Shown: positions 6,113-11,345 of the stretch, piece after piece | Position numbering within the stretch: the stretch's first letter is position 1 | How the letters are laid out: the number at the start of each line of letters is the position of its first letter | Source: Geobacter sp. | Lineage (GTDB): Bacteria > Desulfobacterota > Desulfuromonadia > Geobacterales > Geobacteraceae | Assembly (NCBI GenBank): GCA_003857395.1 | Contig: RPRC01000144.1 | Location: 1 to 18,323 of the forward strand | Reading direction: 5' to 3' | DNA length: 18,323 nt | Notes under the pieces: generated by a model | The model's input: the letters and a program-made list of their open reading frames with translations, nothing else | What the model was told of the DNA's origin: nothing | The model's database searches: none | Translations under genes and position numbers: made by a program

Positions 6113-7373
6113 TCAATAAACAGCTATCAAGTCTGGCCATGGTGTTTGCATAGCAGACCGCCATGTCTTGTCGATATATTGGTGAGTGTATTCTTGTTCC
6201 AACCAGTGAAAATGATAATTTCCCAGCTGTGTCAGGGTATAACCTGTATCCATTTCCGTAAACAGGCCAAGTAGCTTGCCCAGGGTTAGCCAAAAGGAGA
6301 AATCGTCATCCAGATTTGAAGAAAAAAGCGTACAATATTCATCTTTTGGCAACTTGCCTGCGTAACAGTTCCAAAAAAGCCAATAAAGCTTTCGTGTTCT
6401 CGGTGAAAACTTCATTTTCACTGAAGTTAGAACAATACACCTGTTTACAGACTCGATATAGGCTTCCAGAGAAAATGTGTTGGCCTTGAAGGCGTCGCGG
6501 CCCAATGATGTGGCGCCTGGGACCGAAGCCCAGGAAATTCTCCCGCGTAATGGATGAATAACGTGGAGCGTTTGTCCGCCCGAAAGTCCAGACAGAGGTT
6601 CGTGCAAAACCAGCATCGTCAGCAGTTTTGAGCAACATTGACAACATTTTCTTTTGTTCGCTCCGGCCCAACGGTTTCTTGTGATTGTTTGCATAGGAAA
6701 AATCGATAAAAGGGTAGGTTGATATCTGTGTTGCCCCTAATTCCACGGCCTTGAGAAAATCCACCCGTAAATCAGCGTCTGTTTGGCCGGGTATTCCGAA
6801 AATCAGGTCAACATCGATTGCATCAAACCGTTCCCGCCTGAGGGCGGTGAAGACGGAACGGTAGTCAACAAAGTCCCTGCCGATATTGCTCAGCAGATGT
6901 TCCTGGAAAGTCTGTATTCCGATGCTGACCATGTCAAAACCTGAATCCTTCAGGATCGTGGGCAAATCGCAGGTGACATCTCTCGGGTGGAGTTCTATAC
7001 CGGCCCTGTCCTCAACGTAAAAAAAATCATCAATTTTTTTCCGGATTTTTTGTAAATCCGATTTCATCAATGCAGGACTTCCACCTCCGAAATAAAGACT
7101 GGTGACCCTTCGCTTCGACCCATTGCTCGCGGCTTTTTCGCCGATCAGGGCTATCTCCGACAACAGTGCTTCAAGAAAGGGTTGAACCAGATGTGTGCTC
7201 GATTTTACCTTGTAATACGGGCAAAAGGGGCAGAGATCCAGGCAAAATGGAATATGCATGTACAATCCCAAAGTAGGGACATCCAGATCCGGCAGAAACC
7301 CGATGTCTTTAACAAACTTGAAAGGGCCAAGCTGCTGGCCGAGAAGGATTCTCATGGCATGGGTAATCAGCAT
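6113..7373 (-). pseudogene. HemN/HemW-like radical SAM enzyme, frameshifted
   Basis: The ATG at 7373 opens a frame for a coproporphyrinogen III oxidase-like radical SAM protein. It shows HIPFCLDLCPFCPY with the CX3CX2C cluster ligands C44, C48 and C51, then LYFGGGSP, GIQTFQEHLLSNIGR, DLIFGIPGQT and TRENFLGFGP. At 6519-6521, a CCC run on the coding strand near codon 284, one extra base shifts the frame. The unshifted frame ends at 6339 in unrelated residues. The next frame continues the family sequence with GATSLGRDAFKANTFSLEAYI and a HemN C-terminal-like region, ending at TAG 6113. Removing one base gives about 419 residues, a normal family length. It is either a recent pseudogene, a base-calling error or, less likely, frameshift expression. 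It follows the other radical SAM gene by 9 bp. HemN-like proteins have many roles besides haem synthesis, so no substrate is assigned. Confidence 0.85.
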
Positions 7374-7382
7374 AAACTTGCC

Positions 7383-8282
7383 CTATATGTACTTGATATT
7401 TTCGATAATCGCTGAAGGCTTGAATGTTTGCAGTACCCATGTCTCGACTGCGGGGGTACATCCGCAGTGTCGGCAGACATCTTCGTCATATATTCCGATT
7501 CTACAGCAACATTCAGATAGAATACCCCGGTTGATCGTCACGCTGGCATAGGTGTTTCTTGCCCAATTATCCTTTGTGAGCGCGGCGATTCCGGAAAAAG
7601 TATTGAACACTGCAAAAGGATGCCGGAATTTAAAATTCCGCAAATTCCGCAGTGCCTGTTGTCTTTCTTCCGCCTCAAGAACCAAAGATTCAGAGCCGCC
7701 CAGGTATTTTGTGTACAGGTGGAATAAAATCCCTTTCACGTTCGGTATCGCAAGAATATTTTCTGCGACAGCGGGAAATGATCCAAGATTATTACTGCTG
7801 ATAGTGAAGTTAATGTGGATACCTTTATGCCTGGATCGAGTTATGTTTTCAACGACATGAGAATACGTCGAACCTCGGATAAAGTTATGCTTGTCTTCTG
7901 AGCCATCCAGGCTGACCCATAAGTAGTCCGCAGATGATTCGAGACTACACGTCCCATTCGTACAAACGACAACCCGGAAAAACCCCATGTTCTTTGCTGT
8001 CGAAACAACGTCTTCAACGGTATTCCCTTCCTGATCTTTCCAGATAAACGGCTCGCCACCGGTAATCACCAAAACACGCGCACCGGTTTCATACAGGACG
8101 CGAATATCCTTTTCCACCTCGTAGAGTGACTGCCGGGAATATCCAAGATTAGAAACTATGCAATGCCTGCAATCAAGATTGCATTCGTCCGTTAAAATAA
8201 TTGAACTGTTTAGCGGAATTTTCTCTTTATGAACCAGCGTCCGAAAACCCCATTTGAGATAATATAAATATTTCGCCAACAT
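7383..8282 (-). CDS. Radical SAM protein with C-terminal cysteine cluster
   Basis: This 299-residue protein starts at ATG 8282; GGAG lies 11 nt upstream, a loose spacing. The radical SAM cluster motif is ECNLDCRHC with C34, C38 and C41, followed by the SAM-contacting ITGGEPF (73-79) and VVCTNGT. WVSLDGSEDKHNFIRG fits the middle of the TIM barrel. Near the end C258, C259, C260, C270, C273 and C275 form a SPASM/twitch-like cluster that could hold an auxiliary Fe-S centre. The overall style is that of SPASM-type peptide or small-molecule modifying enzymes, but I do not recognise the exact subfamily. The frameshifted HemN-like gene starts 9 bp downstream and was probably co-transcribed. No precursor peptide is evident. 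The 212 bp upstream hold a 33-codon minus ORF without recognisable features. Confidence 0.85.
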   Translation of the reverse strand: MLAKYLYYLKWGFRTLVHKEKIPLNSSIILTDECNLDCRHCIVSNLGYSRQSLYEVEKDIRVLYETGARVLVITGGEPFIWKDQEGNTVEDVVSTAKNMGFFRVVVCTNGTCSLESSADYLWVSLDGSEDKHNFIRGSTYSHVVENITRSRHKGIHINFTISSNNLGSFPAVAENILAIPNVKGILFHLYTKYLGGSESLVLEAEERQQALRNLRNFKFRHPFAVFNTFSGIAALTKDNWARNTYASVTINRGILSECCCRIGIYDEDVCRHCGCTPAVETWVLQTFKPSAIIENIKYI

Positions 8283-8494
8283 TATTAATTCTGCTCCCGA
8301 TTTTTCTCCGGAATACGGCAGGGGGAAATGGATGGAAATTAATTGAAAGGTCCGGGGTTACGTAGTTTTTGTAGAACGATGTCGCTCCTGATCCCTATTC
8401 TGGGTGCACGGGTCAGCGTGCGGGGGAAATAGTGGGTAACATACTTCTCCAAATATCATCTATTTAATTGGTGTGGTGTCCGTATTTTTTATCC

Positions 8495-8566
8495 ATTCAA
8501 CGCCAAGCTCACCGACAAATTTGGAGCGCAGCGGAAAATTTGTCCGAGTGCAGCGCCATGTTATGG
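8495..8566 (-). mobile_element. Integron attC recombination site
   Basis: On the minus strand, 3 nt after the methyltransferase stop, the order is R'' CCATAAC (8560-8566), an imperfect stem GGCGCTGCACTCG with perfect 9-bp core GACAAATTT/AAATTTGTC, loop TCCGCTGCGCTCC, return arm GTCGGTGAGCTTGGC, and R' GTTGAAT (8495-8501). R' is a perfect match to GTTRRRY. The length (72 bp), asymmetric bulges and position directly after a gene are those of cassette attC sites. Recombination would occur between G8501 and T8500. Confidence 0.8.
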
Positions 8567-9355
8567 CTTTTACGCATTGGACTTTCTCGCGATATATACA
8601 CCGTAGCTGTAATACGCTTTGTATTTTTCATAAAGTTCGATTTCGTGGCGCTCTGCCTCAACAATTGAGAGGGCCTCTTCGCTATCTCCGTGCCGGCTCA
8701 GGAAGGCATTAAAGCTCGTGCGCACTGGCTCGTAATAATTATCGAGCCAGCAATGCTCGGGCAGAACGAAGTAGCCGATAGGTGTATAACCATTTTCTTC
8801 TAGTACTTTTATCTTTGCTGATGCTGTATCTATTTCGGGATATTCATTGTTCCAGTGATTTTGAAGCTCCGAAGGGCGAGAGTTTGTAAGCCAAGTAATC
8901 TCTGAGGCAACTAGCAGCCCGCCTGGCTTCAAGTAGCGCTTCCAATCTGCGACACCTTTTCCAAAACCAATGTTGTAGATAGCGCCTTCAGACCAGATAA
9001 CATCAAACTCCTCGTCCTCAAACGGCAACTCTTCCATTGAAGCGCAAAGAGGGGTGATTTTGTCCTCAACACCGTCACTCTGTGCTCTGGCTGTCAGAAC
9101 ATCTATAAACTCCGGAAGGAAGTCGATAGCCGTAATTTTTGCAGCTAATACGCGGGCTAAAATCAACGTAGAGGCACCTGTGCCACAGCCAATATCGGCA
9201 ATTTTTAATGGCACATCTCGATTTATACCGGCTAGACCAATCGCCTTTTCGGTCTCGGCATCACCTCCGGGCCCTTGACGGTTAGCGCCCTTATGCAGAT
9301 CTACAAGTAATTCAAATTCGTCCACTATCGTATCCTTCTCGGCTTGTAGCCATAA
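8501..9355 (-). mobile_element. Complete integron gene cassette carrying a methyltransferase
   Basis: The cassette reads on the minus strand from TTATGG (9355) through the gene and attC to the final G (8501), 855 bp. Its left junction is GTTATGG at 9350-9356. In an excised circle the attC R' would be G+TTATGG, the exact reverse complement of the cassette's own R'' CCATAAC, as expected for a precise cassette boundary. The leader before the GTG start is only 30 nt, typical of promoterless cassettes. No integron integrase gene is present in the window. Confidence 0.7.
8570..9325 (-). CDS. Class I SAM-dependent methyltransferase (cassette-borne)
   Basis: This 251-residue protein starts at GTG 9325, with AAGGA 7 nt upstream. 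The nucleotide-binding fold shows motif I IADIGCGTG (42-50), acidic AIDF (66-69), and a motif IV-like FDVIWSEGAIYNIG followed by LKPGGLLVASE. The N-terminal HKGANRQGPGGDAETEKAI is typical of small-molecule methyltransferases of the UbiE-like group. The region after about residue 150, with many aromatic residues, probably forms the substrate cap. The target is unknown. It is the only gene of the integron cassette, and its stop lies 3 nt before attC. Without a nearby promoter it is expressed only if transcription enters from upstream. Confidence 0.88.
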   Translation of the reverse strand: MDEFELLVDLHKGANRQGPGGDAETEKAIGLAGINRDVPLKIADIGCGTGASTLILARVLAAKITAIDFLPEFIDVLTARAQSDGVEDKITPLCASMEELPFEDEEFDVIWSEGAIYNIGFGKGVADWKRYLKPGGLLVASEITWLTNSRPSELQNHWNNEYPEIDTASAKIKVLEENGYTPIGYFVLPEHCWLDNYYEPVRTSFNAFLSRHGDSEEALSIVEAERHEIELYEKYKAYYSYGVYIARKSNA

Positions 9356-9407
9356 CGGATCGGGAGAACAGCGGTGGTTTTAGGCCGCTGCTTCTGCCTG
9401 GTTGGGA
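9350..9407 (-). mobile_element. attC-like site upstream of the methyltransferase cassette
   Basis: On the minus strand TCCCAAC (9401-9407) and GTTATGG (9350-9356) bracket an imperfect stem: AGCAGCGG pairs with CCGCTGTT around a CCTAAAACCA loop, with looser pairing outside. Its 58-bp length fits a short attC, and its 3' box is the exact left junction of the cassette. The R'' box misses the first purine of the consensus. It may be the attC of a preceding, now eroded cassette. Confidence 0.4.
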
Positions 9408-9485
9408 CTTCACATTTTTAGCCGTCTGCTTTTTTGTCAAATGTGTAGCTTTGACACTCTTGTCTCACTGGGGTCCGGACGCTCT

Positions 9486-9535
9486 GGGGTCAAATACTAT
9501 CTTGACAAGTAGTAATCAAGAAAGTATCTGACCCC
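9486..9535. repeat. 50-bp palindromic repeat, copy 2 (RAYT/REP-type)
   Basis: It begins GGGGTCAAATACTATC and ends AAAGTATCTGACCCC, with two 20-nt arms and a 10-nt centre (CAAGTAGTAA). It is the inverted counterpart of copy 1 at 5685-5734, with three differences. Both copies are preceded by CTCT and followed by AT-T/G-TATTCC in the same plus-strand orientation. It lies 26 bp beyond the stop of the CARDB-like gene and could also act as its transcription terminator hairpin, though no T-run follows. Confidence 0.8.
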
Positions 9536-9561
9536 ATTTATTCCATCGGAAGATAATCTGA

Positions 9562-10524
9562 TCAGAAAGTCATCCCCATTTCATTGTTGGACTCGTTGCT
9601 TTCACGAATGACGCGATTCGGATCGATGGTGGCGCGAACGATATCACCCTCAATCAGCTTCCGCATAGCGGTTACCCGTACCGAAACGGCTGATGCGGGA
9701 TTCTTGAGTTTACATTCCGGATCCAGTTCGGATAACGGGATACTGGCGGCCACGGCCCCGTTGAGTTCGATGCGTAATGTCGGAGCATTGTCGCCGGTGA
9801 TTTCATATGCGCGCTGTGGAACCCCACCTTTGCCTTCGTTACCGATGACAATAATCAATTCACCGTGGCGATTCTTCACGATACGTTTAACGAGCAAGTC
9901 ACAGCGTTCTGTCGGGGCTGTCGGGGTATTGTCTTTGATGGCATCTGTAGTCGTAATGATCAGGGTCTGTTCTACCTCACTACGTGAGGTGTTGTTCATA
10001 ACAAGAATGTAGCGCCCCTGCTGTTTGCTGAACTCTGGTGCGTCGACAGGATGACTCACGAAAACAGTACCTCGATCAGCATACCGACCGTGCTCATGAA
10101 CATAATCGGGAATCTTTGGTTTATTCTTTTTGCCCACGAGACTCTTTACGAGTCCTTTCATGGATTTTACCCATCCCCGGATTTCGTCACCAGCAAAATA
10201 TTCTGCCGGGTTGTACCTGTTGGCCTTTTGTATCCACTGCTTCCATTCTGGAGTGGAAATGGTTCGGTTTTTGTCAAAGGCGCGGGTGTCGACCAGCAGA
10301 TAGGATATCGGGTTTTTAGAAGATTCAATGGTGGGTTTGGAGCTCTTTATCTTGATGCGTATATCGATTTTGCCGGGCTCGCTGATTTCGAGCGGATAAT
10401 ATACCGTATACGGGTCATCTACCGTTCCCCGGAAAAGGGTGATGTCCTGGGTAATGGTGCCCGCACTGGCTGACGTCAACCATGTCAGCACCAGCGCTGT
10501 TGCTAGAAAGAGAGCCTTTTTCAT
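9562..10524 (-). CDS. Secreted protein with C-terminal CARDB-like domain
   Basis: This 320-residue protein starts at ATG 10524, with GGAGG 6 nt upstream. Residues 1-22 are a clear Sec signal peptide (MKKALFLATALVL... ending SASA). The central region (about 25-190) is rich in beta-strand patterns and shows no motif I can name. The last ~120 residues, from CDLLVKRI to VIRESNESNNEMG, end with the DPxxxIxEsNEsNN signature of CARDB (cell-adhesion-related, Ig-like) domains. Two Cys (in ERCDL and PECKL) could form a disulphide. It probably acts in the periplasm or at the surface as an interaction module, but the partner is unknown. It has its own promoter and no operon partner. Confidence 0.8.
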   Translation of the reverse strand: MKKALFLATALVLTWLTSASAGTITQDITLFRGTVDDPYTVYYPLEISEPGKIDIRIKIKSSKPTIESSKNPISYLLVDTRAFDKNRTISTPEWKQWIQKANRYNPAEYFAGDEIRGWVKSMKGLVKSLVGKKNKPKIPDYVHEHGRYADRGTVFVSHPVDAPEFSKQQGRYILVMNNTSRSEVEQTLIITTTDAIKDNTPTAPTERCDLLVKRIVKNRHGELIIVIGNEGKGGVPQRAYEITGDNAPTLRIELNGAVAASIPLSELDPECKLKNPASAVSVRVTAMRKLIEGDIVRATIDPNRVIRESNESNNEMGMTF

Positions 10525-10572
10525 TGTCTACCTCCATTGTCAAAGAATAGGAAATTCAACGCCACTTTCGAG

Positions 10573-10601
10573 AAAATATCCGCGTCTACATACAAAGTCA
10601 A
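10573..10601 (-). promoter_or_regulatory. Sigma-70-type promoter for the CARDB-like gene
   Basis: On the minus strand TTGACT (10596-10601) is separated by exactly 17 nt from TATTTT (10573-10578), about 50 nt upstream of the ATG. The -35 matches 5 of 6 and the -10 matches 4 of 6 consensus bases. The rest of the 10525-10773 gap has only a short duplicated motif (AAATCCGGG / AAATTCCGGG around 10625) and no gene. Confidence 0.5.
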
Positions 10602-10773
10602 TCTGTGATTTTATGCACCAGCGGAAATCCGGGAAATTCCGGGACGAAAGCAATGAAGAGCAATGAAGGGGTCAGCCCTCGACATGGGACATTTTTTTCA
10701 AACTCACAATCTCAAGTTACAACCTTTCATTCAGTGCCAAGCCTTTGTTCACTTGTCTCATTTGTCGCGGTAG

Positions 10774-10869
10774 CGTTATTGGGGTCACGTTATTGGGGTC
10801 AGAGACTTGAAAGGTTAGTTTCTTATTTTTCAAGACCTGACCCCCTTGGTGCGTGACCCCCTTGGTGCG
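10774..10869. repeat. Palindromic GGGGTCA element flanked by a tandem duplication on each side
   Basis: The core 10795-10844 is an inverted repeat (GGGGTCAGAGACTTGAAA ... TTTCAAGACCTGACCCC). On its left CGTTATTGGGGTCA occurs twice in tandem (10774-10787, 10788-10801). On its right TGACCCCCTTGGTGCG occurs twice in tandem (10838-10853, 10854-10869). The right duplication ends exactly where RAYT homology stops. The GGGGTCA/TGACCCC termini are shared with the copies at 5.7 and 9.5 kb, but the interior differs. Confidence 0.75.
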
Positions 10870-11086
10870 ATAGGTTCCCTTGTGGCGTCTCCAGCAGCAG
10901 ATGATAGTGGTTGTCCATAAGGCACCACACAGGTATGATCGCCCCGTATCTTTCAACAGCGGACTGAAGATATTCCAGAAACTTTTCGCGGTCTCGGTTG
11001 CTCTTGAAGATATCTTTACGTTCAGTACCCCGTGCCGTGACATGATAAAAAGCTCCCGGATACTCAATCCGAAGTTGTCTGCCCAT
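10823..11086 (-). pseudogene. REP-associated tyrosine transposase (RAYT, Y1/HUH family), 3'-truncated
   Basis: The ATG at 11086 follows GAGG at 7-nt spacing and begins MGRQLRIEYPGAFYHVTARG, the standard N-terminus of RAYT/TnpA-REP proteins. ERKDIF and the metal-binding HUH motif in MDNHYHLLLE (H60, H62) are present. Homology ends at about residue 73 (near 10868), where the reading frame runs into the duplicated GGGGTCA repeat. The catalytic tyrosine and the rest of a protein normally of about 200-300 residues are gone. It is thus inactive. It probably belonged to the enzyme family that spread the palindromic elements seen in this window. Confidence 0.85.
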
Positions 11087-11156
11087 GGTTTTACCTCGGC
11101 AAATCAACTACTTTAATATGCGAAGCACTATTCAGTCTGTGAACCGTGTAGCTCTA

Positions 11157-11211
11157 ACACCTATACACTTGACACCTATACACTTGATAGCTTCGACACC
11201 TATACACTTGA
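11157..11211 (+). repeat. Three direct copies of a 16-bp motif (iteron-like)
   Basis: ACACCTATACACTTGA occurs at 11157-11172, 11172-11187 and 11196-11211; the first two copies overlap by one base. The copies are identical. They lie between the RAYT relic start and the glutamate synthase terminator, with no gene. This could be a simple tandem duplication, a protein-binding array or an element end. Confidence 0.7.
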
Positions 11212-11251
11212 AAAGTCAGCTTGTTTTCCAGCAGCCAAGGCAAAAAAAACC

Positions 11252-11285
11252 AAAAAAAAGGGGCGGAACCAAATGGTCCCGCCCC
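11252..11285 (-). terminator. Strong intrinsic terminator of the glutamate synthase operon
   Basis: On the minus strand GGGGCGGGACC, loop ATTT and GGTTCCGCCCC form an 11-bp stem (one G-U pair) at 11260-11285, followed by eight T residues (11252-11259). It lies 60 bp past the stop of the last operon gene. Confidence 0.92.
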
Positions 11286-11345
11286 GCTTTCATACCGATA
11301 CTTTCCCCAGCGCAAAAAATATTCGCGCCGGTTTTGCTGCCAAAT

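Noticed and set aside
8283..8494. RiPP precursor peptide upstream of the radical SAM pair
   Set aside because: Only 9- and 33-codon frames exist there, without a leader/core pattern or conserved Cys/Gly repeats.
11157..11211. CRISPR array
   Set aside because: The repeat units are 16 bp, nearly contiguous and lack spacers of regular length; no cas genes are present.
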